Below are positions 24,401-32,111 of a DNA stretch of 54,351 bases, one piece after another. A program made the position numbers and the translations under genes. Each line of letters opens with the position of its first letter. The first letter of the stretch is position 1. The notes under the pieces were generated by a model. The model saw nothing but the letters and a program-made list of their open reading frames with translations, searched no databases and was not told where the DNA came from. Source of the DNA: an uncultured Muribaculaceae bacterium (GTDB taxonomy: Bacteria; Bacteroidota; Bacteroidia; Bacteroidales; Muribaculaceae). The stretch is from the NCBI GenBank assembly GCA_947625935.1, contig CANQQE010000021.1, forward strand, positions 1 through 54,351. The letters are read 5' to 3'.

Positions 24401-26697
24401 CAACAGGCGCTGGTATAGCAGTAATAGCAATTGGTATTGGTTCAATGTTCAAAGCCGTTGCAAAACTTAAAGGTATGGACGAAAACCAATTGATGTCGGC
24501 AATCGGTCTTATCATGGCAACAGGCCTTGTCGTAGTAGCTATCATGGAATTCTCTAAGAAATTAGAGCAAGGACAAGCAAAAGAAATTAAAAAGCTCATT
24601 ACGTCAATTAGTGCCGGTATTGTCGCAGTTATAGCCATGATCTATCTGCTGACAAAAGTTCCACAAGAAGATCTTACTAATGCGTTGAAAACTTTCGAAG
24701 CTGTATCGAAGACTATGATTATATTAGTTTCGATAATTGCAGTATTTGCTATAGTGATTAAGGCCATTGACACATTTTCGGCTAAAAGCGGCGCAATTGT
24801 TAAAGCAGGGTCTCAGATGGGATCACAGAAGATTTACACTGGAATTATTAAATTCGGTATCGCTTTACAAACCGTAACCATGGCAATCCTCGAGTTCGGA
24901 GAAGGCGTTTATTTGTTTAACGAAGGCATTAAAACAATGCTTGAGAATCTCGAAAAGCTTGCTACAACGGATATATCAACCATTTCTGATGGTTTTGGCA
25001 ATTTGTTTAAAGGCATTACATCAGACGAAAACAGGCAATCTTTAGGCGATTTCATTATTAAATCACTTACAGAAGCCGGAGAACGAATTCCAGAACTTAT
25101 CGGCGTATTAACACAAGGTTTTGTCAATACATTGAATCAGATTTCCGAAAGCATTGGCGAAGTTGGTGAGGCATGGCTTGGTGTGTTCGAATCAGCTACT
25201 GGTTTCGTATCAGACAATGCAGAACGACTTGGTGAAGACATTAGAGACTTGTTGATTGGCATGTTTACTGTAGCAAAAACAATCTTTGGTACTACTGCCG
25301 AAGAAGAATCTAAGGGCGTTACAGGAAGTCCTCTTGTCGATTCTATTGTTGATGCACTTGTTGCAATGCTTACTGCTGTTGGCACTACGTTGTCTACAAG
25401 AGCTGAAGATATTTCCAGCGCGGCAGGATCTCTCGGTAAAGGTATCTGGGACGTTCTTTCTTATGCCGTTGACGGAGCTGTTGGCACAATTTCCAGCGAT
25501 AAATACCAAATGGACATGTGGGATCAATGGTGGGATGGTTTGACGGTTATTACTGGCAACGACGCTCCTAAGACAATGCAGAAAAATCTCGAATATGGTC
25601 TTGGAAATATGATGGACGCCATATCAAAAAGCGACAATATATTTGACGCGGCTACAGAAATCGGTGCAAACTGGTTGGTTACTGCTCTTGGTAATAATAT
25701 GGGCTTTGATGTTCAAGCATTATTCGACGAATGGCATAAAAAGAACCCGAGTGGAAAAATGTCTGATTTTGTAATGCATTTGTTAACCAAAATGATAGAC
25801 CAAACCTTTGTTGGTACAATTGCCCATACGATTAAGAAGATTGACGAAGCCGTAGCATCTTTCGTTGGAGAATTAATTAAGAAATTCAAAGACAAAGTTG
25901 ATGAAATTAAAGGAATCGGTACAGATATTATTGAGACTATTGTAAAAGGCTTTAAGCTTATTACACAAAACCCAATTGACACAATTAAAGACATGATCAC
26001 AGGAAGTTGGCAGGATAAATGGGGAGAAGTTGGCGGAGATATCTATAATATTGGTCAAAAAATCATAAATGCAATTAAGAACGGCATTCTTAATTTCAAT
26101 CCCATTTCAATAATGGGAGAATTGGCTGCAAAACTTAAAGGCGCGTTTGAAGATGAGAACAACATCAATTCCCCATCTAAAGATTATGAAGAGATCGCCA
26201 AGTATATTCCTATGGGTATTGCAGAAGGGATTAAGAAAGGCGCTCAAAAACCAGAAAGAGAAACCGTTAACTTGGCTGAAAAATGTAAAAATGCATTCAA
26301 TCAGAATATCAAAAAATCAATGAATCTTTCTGAAATTGTTGAAGATACGGTTTCAGACCCTGTTATCAGACCTCGAGTTGATCTTTCTGATGTAAACGCT
26401 GGGGCAAATGCCGTTAATAGCATGTTCGGTAATTACTCAGTAGGTCTTGCAAGCAGAACAGCTAACTCAATTGACACAAACATGATGGAGAAAGCAAGAC
26501 AGGCTTATACGAAATCAAGCAATAACAAAACACTTGTTGATAGCGTTAATGGTCTGCGTGAGGACATGCGTTATTATGCAGACGCTCAGTCTAAAACTAA
26601 TATTGTTCTTGATACCGGCGTTCTTGTTGGTTCTACTGCTTCCAAAATGGACAGACAGTTAGGAATAAGAGCCGCAAGAGCAAAGAGGGGGAATTAA
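21478..26697 (+). CDS. Tape measure protein with embedded CW_7-like motif
   Basis: 1739 residues from GTG 21478 after AAGGAGG. The length would predict a tail of roughly 250 nm at 0.15 nm per residue. Residues 200-330 hold the classic TMP core (FADKTIYNYAQMTSNLGKFVAAGVDL, given here in part). Several hydrophobic segments lie around residues 715-1110. Residues 147-181 match CW_7: MQAVEDAINGVYGSGANR followed by AGYDYERIQQGIN, like the endolysin module. The tape measure sets tail length and enters the host envelope during DNA ejection; the CW_7 part may contact peptidoglycan then. Confidence 0.92.
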   Translation: MSRNRDTRIVEMQFDNVRFEQNASRTLSTLDKLKQAMKFEGITDGFKKIEKASGTLTFKTLSDGVQTVSNKFSALNAVAFSVLNNITNQAVNAGRNLVNSLTLEPVTTGFQEYEIKMGSVQVLAANLGALTEDTANNLKLTASEMQAVEDAINGVYGSGANRIKALAEAGYDYERIQQGINKETAKNSSTNKENKASMEEINQTLERMNTFADKTIYNYAQMTSNLGKFVAAGVDLDRSEKAITGLAALAAMSGATAQDMSRASYQMSQAMGTGFIKLMDWNSLVNANMGTKGFQDQIMDVARSHGVAVDEIIKANGSFRDSLAEGWLTTDIFLETLQRYTDESTELGQTAMKAATEVKSVSMLLDTLKESVQSGWTQSWELIIGDYFEAKTILTQINDEINAILKPMEDWRNLQLQVWHDASNGRDEFIEDMGKFFKFIGKVLEPIKDAFVEVFDLDNGDAVLIKLTSRFTQFVNKLEITDETADKLKRTFKGVFSIFKIVGNSIRAVLNVIGKQIGGVDFANSGAFSTMADWGDQLEELSNTTFSVENIEQSLYDLGDAIKEFISTLSEQIQNSSIVKFIKNLFGSKEETDELTGTIDTVSDGFTKTKSIVDQIRDLKKSLGSSKEKEGSSDDSSVSWLNTFTSKLGESLSKIDVVDTIQTVGAIAAIIQILHTVFSSTKKVEAAAEAIKKFPETIVHFFDKLGDALVAKSRYESMAAIAAAIGITATSIYLLGNMDTGKLWQGIAVVSVVGVALLVMNGITTHIGKMKEGTKFEKVYYSYVAFASALGIIVLSLWALTKIIDSTNAETLAISLTMLADIIVTLVGVVAVTSKLVKNGDDVVKAGAGLLIFSIGIATIVTSLIGLELVMKNANSDAIWGLVGLVAVLVGGMALLVAVVGAVKPEKMASIGFGLAEMSAGLSVLINSLVLLQLSMRGASGDAIAGLVLAIVGTISALALLVAVIGALKPEQMLSTGAGIAVIAIGIGSMFKAVAKLKGMDENQLMSAIGLIMATGLVVVAIMEFSKKLEQGQAKEIKKLITSISAGIVAVIAMIYLLTKVPQEDLTNALKTFEAVSKTMIILVSIIAVFAIVIKAIDTFSAKSGAIVKAGSQMGSQKIYTGIIKFGIALQTVTMAILEFGEGVYLFNEGIKTMLENLEKLATTDISTISDGFGNLFKGITSDENRQSLGDFIIKSLTEAGERIPELIGVLTQGFVNTLNQISESIGEVGEAWLGVFESATGFVSDNAERLGEDIRDLLIGMFTVAKTIFGTTAEEESKGVTGSPLVDSIVDALVAMLTAVGTTLSTRAEDISSAAGSLGKGIWDVLSYAVDGAVGTISSDKYQMDMWDQWWDGLTVITGNDAPKTMQKNLEYGLGNMMDAISKSDNIFDAATEIGANWLVTALGNNMGFDVQALFDEWHKKNPSGKMSDFVMHLLTKMIDQTFVGTIAHTIKKIDEAVASFVGELIKKFKDKVDEIKGIGTDIIETIVKGFKLITQNPIDTIKDMITGSWQDKWGEVGGDIYNIGQKIINAIKNGILNFNPISIMGELAAKLKGAFEDENNINSPSKDYEEIAKYIPMGIAEGIKKGAQKPERETVNLAEKCKNAFNQNIKKSMNLSEIVEDTVSDPVIRPRVDLSDVNAGANAVNSMFGNYSVGLASRTANSIDTNMMEKARQAYTKSSNNKTLVDSVNGLREDMRYYADAQSKTNIVLDTGVLVGSTASKMDRQLGIRAARAKRGN

Positions 26698-26698
26698 T

Positions 26699-27502
26699 TT
26701 GTATCATTCTATAACATTCAAAATAGCAGAAAGTTATGTGACAGATGGAGAAGAACGTAACACTTGGGATGATTGGCATTTGGTTCCTACCTCAAGACCT
26801 GTTGTGAATCCTCCATCAGTCAAAACTAAGTATGTGGATATTCCGGGGGGCAATGGCTCCCTGGATTTAACCACAGTATTAACAAAGCAACCTCTGTACG
26901 GACAGAGAACTGGTTCGTGGGAATTCTTGGTCATGAATGATTATGAACCATGGGATGTAATTTATAGGAAAATTATGGATTATATTCATGGTATGAGAGT
27001 TCAAGTTTTCCCAGAAGACGAACCAGGATACTATTACGAAGGACGTATCTCAGTCAATAACTGGAAATCCGATGTCCACAATTCTTACATCACTCTCGAT
27101 TACACATTAGACCCTTATAAGAAATGGGCATTAACGAGCTCCGATGAGAATTGGCTGTGGGATCCGTTGGATCTTGAAGACGGTATTATATTGCCAGTAG
27201 CGTTTAATGTAGTTCTTGATAGTGAAAATGATTATCAAACATTTCAATTTCGTTATAGAGAAACTGGTAGGCAACAAGTTATTCCAACATTTATCTTTGA
27301 TAATGTTATTGGAGACGTTTCTCTTACTTTCAGAAATCCAGAATTGAGCATATTTTCTCAATTTGATCCGTTAGAAATTGTAGGAAACAAATTTTATAGC
27401 GACGAAATTATATTCTCAGCGGCGGATACTTCAAACGTTTGTACGCTTAGAATTAAAGGAAAATGTAATATAAAAATTGATTTCAGAGGAGGAAATTTGT
27501 AA
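26699..27502 (+). CDS. Distal tail protein (Dit)
   Basis: 267 residues, TTG start after AGAGGGGG. Seen: SITFKIAESYVTDGEERNTW, the strand KYVDIPGGNGSLDLTTVL, YGQRTGSWEFLVMN, YYEGRISVNNWKSD and ITLDYTLDPYKKW, the conserved Dit N-terminal ring domain. A C-terminal beta domain follows. Dit joins the tail tube to the tip complex. It overlaps the Tal gene by 1 nt (TAATG). Confidence 0.85.
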   Translation: MYHSITFKIAESYVTDGEERNTWDDWHLVPTSRPVVNPPSVKTKYVDIPGGNGSLDLTTVLTKQPLYGQRTGSWEFLVMNDYEPWDVIYRKIMDYIHGMRVQVFPEDEPGYYYEGRISVNNWKSDVHNSYITLDYTLDPYKKWALTSSDENWLWDPLDLEDGIILPVAFNVVLDSENDYQTFQFRYRETGRQQVIPTFIFDNVIGDVSLTFRNPELSIFSQFDPLEIVGNKFYSDEIIFSAADTSNVCTLRIKGKCNIKIDFRGGNL

Positions 27503-29481
27503 TGTATAAAGTTTATATGGACGACTTTCTATTTTACAACGATGAAGTTCCTCTTGAAGAATACAAATTAATTTCTCCTACAGTAAAATTTGAAGCAAGC
27601 GCTGCTGGTTCATTTGAATTTACAATGATTCCAAGCAATAGAGCCTATGATAAAATAACTTTTATGAAAGGCGAAGTAAAAGTTTATAGAAATGATAAAC
27701 TTTTCTGGGTAGGAAGGGCGGTATCACAAACTGTAGACTTTTATAAACAGAAAACTATTTATTGTGAAGGAATTTTATCATATTTAAATGACGTATTACA
27801 TCCGGCATATGTTTATAGAGACCAAACCGTATTATTTTATTTAAATAGATTAATAAGTTTTTACAACGAAAAAGTTCAAGAAAATTATAGAAAAGTACAT
27901 TCAATTAAATATCCTCACGAAGATGCAGAAACATTAGATCAAGTATGGAAAATTAATAAAGATGTAGAATTGGTATCTTTTCTTGATGAAATTAGCGAAT
28001 TTGCAGAAAATTATAATTTACAATATAGAATGACAAGGGCTGGAACTTATGAAAATAAATTGGAATTCATAAACGCTCCTGATTATTCTGGCCAAACAAT
28101 TGTGTTTGGAACTAACATGTTATCATATTCTGCAAACACGGATTTAACCGATTTCGCATCCGTTATTTACCCAATTGGAGCTCAAGTAACTGATGATGAA
28201 GGAACTGGAAAGGTACAAACCGAATGGGGCGGAATAGAAGATCTTACCGGAAGTCTTACTTTCTACGATAACAAAAGCATAAAAATACATTCCGCACTTG
28301 AATCTTCTGAACATAACAAGCCTTATGTTGAAATGATAGACGACGAAGGTCATTTTGTTGCTACATATAAAGGAAATTTCTTTTCAAACAGAAGAGATGT
28401 AACTTTATTTGTTACGGCAAAAGAACATGGCGGCCGTGGAGTATACGCGGCGTTGGACGATTCAGAAACTAAAGAAATTCATAAAAGTAAATCAACCAAA
28501 GAATTTTCAGCAAATGACGAATATGCTTTTGATAATGAAATTATATTTCCAAGTGGGTATGAAACAACTTTTCCTAATCCTGAAATATGGATTGGAGGAT
28601 ATGGAGACCATTCTACTGTATCGCTCTGGAAAGACAGAGAAACTTGGGAAACTAACGGACATTTCTCAAAAAACGTAACGGTTTCTGAAGTAAACATGTC
28701 TGCGCACGTTATAGGAAAATCGTCAAATCTCTTTATTACCACTCTTGAACAAGGCGATATTGATCATGAAACTGGAGAAAACATTGACGACGAAACTACT
28801 TATGAATTTGTAGTTCGAACAAAAGAACCAATAACGATGCCAGGACAAATTAATCCATATTATCTAAAAGTATTTGAATTGAAAGGCTTGCATATTGAAA
28901 TAATTGCTACTGATCCAGATACTGAAGAAGTCATTAGTGTTACTAATAACCAAGACGACGATGCGTATTTTGCTCGAGTAGGTTATAGCAATCATACTAA
29001 AAAGACACAGAATTTAAGATTTACTTTTAAATATAAAAAAGAAAATACTCCAATACTTGCTAATGATGTTCAAACAAACACAATGTTGACTGATGGAATA
29101 ATAGACCCTCAAAAATACGAACAACCTTATGATCTTTTAAAAGCCGTTGGTTGGATTGAGAAAACTGTAGATTTTCAAGACGTTACAGACCCTGCTCAAT
29201 TATTGGAAGCGGCTAAAGCATATCTGTTAAAGCATCAATATTCAGATTTAACTCTCGAACTTACAGCGATTGATATGACATTACTGGGGGTAGAAACTGA
29301 TTCGATTGAGATTCTTAAATCTGTAAGAGTTATTGCTCCTCCATTTGGTTTGGATGAGTATTTTATAGTCACGTCAATAGAAGTTCCCTTAGATTCTCCT
29401 GAAAATACTGTTTACACGCTTGGTATTAACAAACACAAAACATTAAGCCAAACTGTAAGTTCTAATTCGAAAAGGAAGTGA
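27502..29481 (+). CDS. Tail-associated protein (Tal / tail tip)
   Basis: 659 residues. The N-terminal 380 residues follow the gp27-like tip fold: FEASAAGSFEFTMIPSN, KVYRNDKLFWVGRAV, IYCEGILSYLNDVLHP, FLDEISEFAENYNLQY, LTDFASVIYPIGAQV. Residues about 390-560 are an inserted carbohydrate-binding-like beta region, and the last 100 residues return to the tip domain (YLLKHQYSDLTLELTAIDM). No lysozyme or peptidase motif is seen. Forms the tail tip trimer and probably carries a receptor-contact insert. Confidence 0.85.
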   Translation: MYKVYMDDFLFYNDEVPLEEYKLISPTVKFEASAAGSFEFTMIPSNRAYDKITFMKGEVKVYRNDKLFWVGRAVSQTVDFYKQKTIYCEGILSYLNDVLHPAYVYRDQTVLFYLNRLISFYNEKVQENYRKVHSIKYPHEDAETLDQVWKINKDVELVSFLDEISEFAENYNLQYRMTRAGTYENKLEFINAPDYSGQTIVFGTNMLSYSANTDLTDFASVIYPIGAQVTDDEGTGKVQTEWGGIEDLTGSLTFYDNKSIKIHSALESSEHNKPYVEMIDDEGHFVATYKGNFFSNRRDVTLFVTAKEHGGRGVYAALDDSETKEIHKSKSTKEFSANDEYAFDNEIIFPSGYETTFPNPEIWIGGYGDHSTVSLWKDRETWETNGHFSKNVTVSEVNMSAHVIGKSSNLFITTLEQGDIDHETGENIDDETTYEFVVRTKEPITMPGQINPYYLKVFELKGLHIEIIATDPDTEEVISVTNNQDDDAYFARVGYSNHTKKTQNLRFTFKYKKENTPILANDVQTNTMLTDGIIDPQKYEQPYDLLKAVGWIEKTVDFQDVTDPAQLLEAAKAYLLKHQYSDLTLELTAIDMTLLGVETDSIEILKSVRVIAPPFGLDEYFIVTSIEVPLDSPENTVYTLGINKHKTLSQTVSSNSKRK

Positions 29482-29486
29482 TTTTT

Positions 29487-29798
29487 ATGGCTGACATTTC
29501 AAGCGAACTTATCACAATTAGTGATGATATTTATGGTAAGAACGTGAAAGAAGCAATTCATGACGGATTACGTAAAGTAAACGAAGATCAATCCGGTTTT
29601 GACGCTCGTATTTCAGATCTTGAAGAACAAGTAAAAGAATTGGCAGGAGAAGGTCTTGGAATTACTGTTTGGGCTGGAACAAAAGCAGAATACGACGCAA
29701 TCGATCCTCACGATCCTAACACGTTATATTGTATAAAAGATCCGTCTATAGAAGAAGCAGAAAATTATAGAAAAGAGGCGATTGCTCGAAATGGCTAA
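29487..29798 (+). CDS. Small baseplate / fibre-base protein
   Basis: 103 residues; ATG 29487 follows AAAAGGAAG. A helical half with a coiled-coil stretch (DARISDLEEQVKELAGEG) leads to TVWAGTKAEYDAIDPHDPNTLY, a frequent C-terminal motif of Firmicutes phage fibres. Probably anchors or completes the tail tip. Confidence 0.6.
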   Translation: MADISSELITISDDIYGKNVKEAIHDGLRKVNEDQSGFDARISDLEEQVKELAGEGLGITVWAGTKAEYDAIDPHDPNTLYCIKDPSIEEAENYRKEAIARNG

Positions 29799-30075
29799 TA
29801 TTACAAATGACTTAAACGCTCTTTCTAAAAGCGCTGTCGGAAAAGAAGCAAGAGCCCCGATGAAAAATTCTCTTTCTGCAATTAATAATGGTAATGAAAA
29901 CATAAAAAGTGAATTAACTTCTATGGAAGATGTTCTTTCAAGGATTTCTGTTCCGTATAAGGTTAAAATGGGCGGTCCGTTTGAATTATATTTAGCAGAA
30001 TATGGTTATAGAGCAAGAAACAGTTCGTATCCAAACACCTACCTTTCTGATACTGACATTTTCATCGAATTCTAA
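29791..30075 (+). CDS. Small tail-tip protein
   Basis: 94 residues; ATG overlaps the previous gene by 8 nt. The N-terminal part (ITNDLNALSKSAVGKEARAP) resembles the start of the previous gene (ISSELITISDDIYGKNVKEA), suggesting duplicated attachment domains. The C-terminal half is beta-rich and Tyr-rich. Last gene of the late block. Confidence 0.5.
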   Translation: MANITNDLNALSKSAVGKEARAPMKNSLSAINNGNENIKSELTSMEDVLSRISVPYKVKMGGPFELYLAEYGYRARNSSYPNTYLSDTDIFIEF

Positions 30076-30077
30076 AT

Positions 30078-30101
30078 CGCACCGCAGTCAGTTGTTATAA
30101 T
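30078..30101 (+). promoter_or_regulatory. Promoter P1, CGCA-14-TATAAT
   Basis: CGCA 30078-30081, 14 nt, TATAAT 30096-30101, within 10 nt of the ribosome site for the gene at 30118. First member of the promoter family that fills the early block. Confidence 0.75.
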
Positions 30102-30117
30102 GAAAGGAGGAGGTTAT

Positions 30118-30408
30118 ATGGCTAAAAAAGTAAAACTCGTAGATGCTATTGACGAACGTATCTTGGAGTTGCTTGAGGAGCAGAAAAAATATGAACCTAC
30201 CGAAGACAAATCAAAGGCAATCGGTTTCGAGATCGAGAGGCTAACTAAGGCTCGTTCTGAATTAGAACGGAACAGAGCAAAACTTAGTCCCGATACGATT
30301 CTGACGTGTTTGGTGTCGCTCGGTTCGACTATGTTGGTTCTGCACTATGAGGAACTTCATTGCGTAACGACAAAGGCGTTTCAGTTTATGCTGAAGCCTA
30401 AGCTCTAA
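30118..30408 (+). CDS. Small phage membrane protein
   Basis: 96 residues; ATG 30118 follows AAAGGAGGAGG. Residues 1-55 are a charged helical domain (DERILELLEEQKKYE; AIGFEIERLTKARSELERN). A hydrophobic helix TILTCLVSLGSTMLVLHY follows, then EELHCVTTKAFQFMLKPKL. This layout matches a small-protein family common in gut Firmicutes phages, of unknown function. Confidence 0.6.
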   Translation: MAKKVKLVDAIDERILELLEEQKKYEPTEDKSKAIGFEIERLTKARSELERNRAKLSPDTILTCLVSLGSTMLVLHYEELHCVTTKAFQFMLKPKL

Positions 30409-30416
30409 CTAACAAG

Positions 30417-30452
30417 AAATTAGGGGGATTGCAAACAATTCCTCTAATTTTT
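30417..30452 (+). terminator. Terminator with GCAAAC loop
   Basis: 14-bp stem 30417-30430 with 30437-30450 (two G-U pairs), loop GCAAAC, then a T run. Next promoter follows at once. Confidence 0.8.
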
Positions 30453-30460
30453 CGTCACCC

Positions 30461-30528
30461 CTCGCATTTTTTACAACCCATATTATGAAGAGGAAACTCT
30501 ATCATATTTTATGGAGGTATTTATTATG
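30461..30528 (+). repeat. 68-bp promoter-leader repeat, copy 1 (promoter P2)
   Basis: Identical to 30927-30994 over 68 bp. It holds CGCA 30463-30466, ACA, a -10 TATTAT 30481-30486, the 5' hairpin AGAG-GAAA-CTCT, the ribosome site ATGGAGG and the start ATG 30526. A 48-bp part recurs at 32935-32982. Confidence 0.9.
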
Positions 30529-30753
30529 TTTACAAACAAATTTAACATGAATGAGGAAGCTAATACTGAGGTTAAAACGGTAGATTCTTCTGCTATTGAA
30601 GACACATTAAGATACGTTCTTCATACGCTGGAGACCTGCCCGAAAGGCGCAACGTATAGCGGATACAGAATCAATGTTGATGATTTGACGTATGACACAA
30701 TGATTAGCAAATTAAAAGATGCTTTGACGTTACTCGAAAGGGTTGAGGACTGA
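30526..30753 (+). CDS. Small acidic protein, cassette gene
   Basis: 75 residues. The in-frame ATG at 30511 belongs to the ATGGAGG ribosome site; 30526 is the start. Helical, acidic, with TLRYVLHTLETCPKG in the middle. Own promoter P2 and terminator. Function unknown. Confidence 0.6.
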   Translation: MFTNKFNMNEEANTEVKTVDSSAIEDTLRYVLHTLETCPKGATYSGYRINVDDLTYDTMISKLKDALTLLERVED

Positions 30754-30775
30754 AACAAGTCCTCTCTCTTTTTTT
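30745..30775 (+). terminator. Terminator with GAAACA loop
   Basis: GAGGACT (30745-30751) pairs with AGTCCTC (30758-30764), loop GAAACA, T run to 30775. The same hairpin recurs at 31566 and 32883. Confidence 0.85.
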
Positions 30776-30782
30776 CTCCATT

Positions 30783-30806
30783 CGCAGCTCAGACAGTTCT
30801 TATGAT
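30783..30806 (+). promoter_or_regulatory. Promoter P3 for the tRNA-like small RNA
   Basis: CGCA 30783-30786, 14 nt including ACA, TATGAT 30801-30806. No ribosome site or supported ORF follows; a structured region does. Confidence 0.7.
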
Positions 30807-30810
30807 GAAG

Positions 30811-30920
30811 AAATGGGACTGGAGATATACCAGAAACAAAATAGCATAATGGTAATGCGCCTTATATTAGATGAATATAAGGAGACGCGGGTTCGACGAC
30901 CGCAAACCATTTCTTTATTT
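30811..30920 (+). ncRNA. tRNA-like small RNA
   Basis: About 105 nt with its own promoter and a T-rich end. A closing stem AAATGG (30811-30816) pairs with CCATTT (30907-30912). Inside are: hairpin CTGG/CCAG (30819-30833); a D-arm-like hairpin GCAT-AATGGTA-ATGC (30844-30858) with the A14, A15, GG and A21 features of a tRNA; a long hairpin with 8-bp stem 30860-30867/30875-30882 and 7-nt loop TAGATGA; and a T-arm-like hairpin with TTCGA in the loop (30887-30903). The extra hairpin between acceptor and D arm, the lack of U33 and the A-rich acceptor junction mean it is not a normal tRNA. It may be a decayed tRNA or a tRNA mimic. Any reading of it as protein has no ribosome site. Confidence 0.6.
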
Positions 30921-30926
30921 TTTCTT

Positions 30927-30994
30927 CTCGCATTTTTTACAACCCATATTATGAAGAGGAAACTCTATCATATTTTATGGAGGTATTTATTATG
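30927..30994 (+). repeat. 68-bp promoter-leader repeat, copy 2 (promoter P4)
   Basis: Exact copy of 30461-30528: CGCA 30929-30932, TATTAT 30947-30952, GNRA-type 5' hairpin, ATGGAGG and start ATG 30992. Confidence 0.9.
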
Positions 30995-31195
30995 AAAAAG
31001 GAAACTTTTAAGATTTTTTGGATTATGTACACTATGGTAATTAGTTTTTTGACACTGGTAGAACTTTTGATTGCCACGCTTTTTATAGGTGGTAATTGGT
31101 GGATTCTGCCGACGGCATATATAGTTATCTATGTGGTCTTAGCCATTATAATCGCGAAAGAACTTGTTGATGAACAAACTTCTAATAAAAATTGA
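30992..31195 (+). CDS. Small two-helix membrane protein (GxWW family)
   Basis: 67 residues from ATG 30992. Two membrane segments: IFWIMYTMVISFLTLVELLI and WWILPTAYIVIYVVLAIIIA, joined by FIGGNWW. The GxWW turn and topology are shared with the proteins at 31317 and 32607, so they are paralogues. Cytoplasmic tail is short and charged. Function unknown. Confidence 0.65.
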   Translation: MKKETFKIFWIMYTMVISFLTLVELLIATLFIGGNWWILPTAYIVIYVVLAIIIAKELVDEQTSNKN

Positions 31196-31208
31196 AGAGC
31201 ATTCACAA

Positions 31209-31245
31209 AAATATAGCAGTCAGAACGGTTGCTATATTTTTTCTT
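31209..31245 (+). terminator. Terminator with GTCAGAACG loop
   Basis: AAATATAGCA (31209-31218) pairs with TGCTATATTT (31230-31239), then T-rich. The loop contains GTCAGAACG, as in the terminator at 33210. Confidence 0.8.
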
Positions 31246-31250
31246 CAATT

Positions 31251-31274
31251 CGTCATACAAACAACATCTATAAT
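31251..31274 (+). promoter_or_regulatory. Promoter P5 (CGTC variant) with 5' hairpin
   Basis: CGTC 31251-31254 at the CGCA position, ACA, TATAAT 31269-31274, then a 5' hairpin AGGA-GAAA-TCCT, ATGGAGG and ATG 31317. Confidence 0.65.
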
Positions 31275-31316
31275 GAAGGAGAAATCCTATCAATTATATT
31301 TATGGAGGTTTACATT

Positions 31317-31574
31317 ATGAAAGCTAAGGTATATAAGGTGCTGGCAAATGTATGTGCTGCTATCAACATGGTTGGAGAAGTAGCGCTTCTCGCAATAGCC
31401 GTTTTAAACGGTTATTGGTGGGTTGCGTTGCTTACACCAGCGTTTAGTATCAGTTACGTGCTTTTGCTTGCAAAATTTGAAAAGCTCAAAGCTGAAGAAG
31501 AAATTAAAGAAATGGAAGACTACACAAATAAATTGAAAAGGTTAAATTCCGTACTTATGGGGGACGAGGACTGA
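31317..31574 (+). CDS. Small two-helix membrane protein (GxWW family)
   Basis: 85 residues from ATG 31317. Segments AAINMVGEVALLAIAVL and WWVALLTPAFSISYVLLLA are joined by NGYWW. A charged helical tail (KLKAEEEIKEMEDYTNKLKR) follows. Paralogue of 30992 and 32607. Stop lies in the following terminator stem. Confidence 0.65.
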   Translation: MKAKVYKVLANVCAAINMVGEVALLAIAVLNGYWWVALLTPAFSISYVLLLAKFEKLKAEEEIKEMEDYTNKLKRLNSVLMGDED

Positions 31575-31594
31575 AACAAGTCCTCTCCTTTTTC
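31566..31594 (+). terminator. Terminator with GAAACA loop
   Basis: GAGGACT/AGTCCTC stem 31566-31585 with loop GAAACA and T run. Confidence 0.85.
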
Positions 31595-31601
31595 TTCAAT
31601 T

Positions 31602-31625
31602 CGCAGCAGAAACCGTTTTTATAAT
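31602..31625 (+). promoter_or_regulatory. Promoter P6, CGCA-14-TATAAT
   Basis: CGCA 31602-31605 and TATAAT 31620-31625, upstream of GAAAGGATG and the gene at 31644. Confidence 0.75.
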
Positions 31626-31643
31626 AGAAAGGATGTGATATGT

Positions 31644-31778
31644 ATGACATATTATTATGAAAGATGGTTCGACTTATGGACCGAGGAGGTAGATCATTTG
31701 ATTTATAATCTTGATCTCCGTAATCGTGACTACAAGGTTGAGACCATTAACCATAAAACTGTTGTACGTTGGAACTAA
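31644..31778 (+). CDS. 44-residue protein
   Basis: ATG 31644 after GAAAGGATG. Sequence begins MTYYYERWFDLWTEEVDHL and ends TVVRWN; acidic and aromatic, no membrane segment. It has its own promoter and terminator, which supports a real gene. Function unknown. Confidence 0.55.
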   Translation: MTYYYERWFDLWTEEVDHLIYNLDLRNRDYKVETINHKTVVRWN

Positions 31779-31782
31779 GTCA

Positions 31783-31823
31783 AAAGGACTGTAGGAGTTG
31801 GTAACAATTCCTATGGTCTTTCG
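31783..31823 (+). terminator. Terminator after the 44-residue gene
   Basis: AAAGGACTGTAGGA pairs with TCCTATGGTCTTT allowing G-U pairs; loop contains AACAA. Short T run. Confidence 0.7.
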
Positions 31824-31852
31824 CTTTCATCAATCTTAAAGGAGGAGCTTTT

Positions 31853-32110
31853 ATGTTTAAGAGTATGGGACCGTATTATTACGCAAAGGAAATGTCTGAG
31901 AAGTGGATGGAAATGCACAACAAGATTGCTGTACTGAAGGATGAGTATGAGCAATTACTAAAGGAGTCGTTCGGAAATAAGTACATCGATCCAGAAGTAG
32001 AGGAGTATTTCGATAATCTTATGGACAAAGCAAGTTCTGAGATTACCGGATACGAGCAAACTATGGATTATGAAATTAGAAGCCCGTTTAATTACAAAGG
32101 AGGAGAATAA
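31853..32110 (+). CDS. Small helical protein
   Basis: 85 residues after AAGGAGGAG. Predicted long helix EKWMEMHNKIAVLKDEYEQLL then EVEEYFDNLMDKASS, acidic. Followed 1 nt later by the next gene, so co-translated. No family recognised. Confidence 0.55.
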   Translation: MFKSMGPYYYAKEMSEKWMEMHNKIAVLKDEYEQLLKESFGNKYIDPEVEEYFDNLMDKASSEITGYEQTMDYEIRSPFNYKGGE

Positions 32111-32111
32111 T

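Noticed and set aside
30813-30995. Plus-strand ORF over the tRNA-like RNA
   Set aside because: No ribosome site, crosses the RNA structure, its T-rich end and the next promoter.
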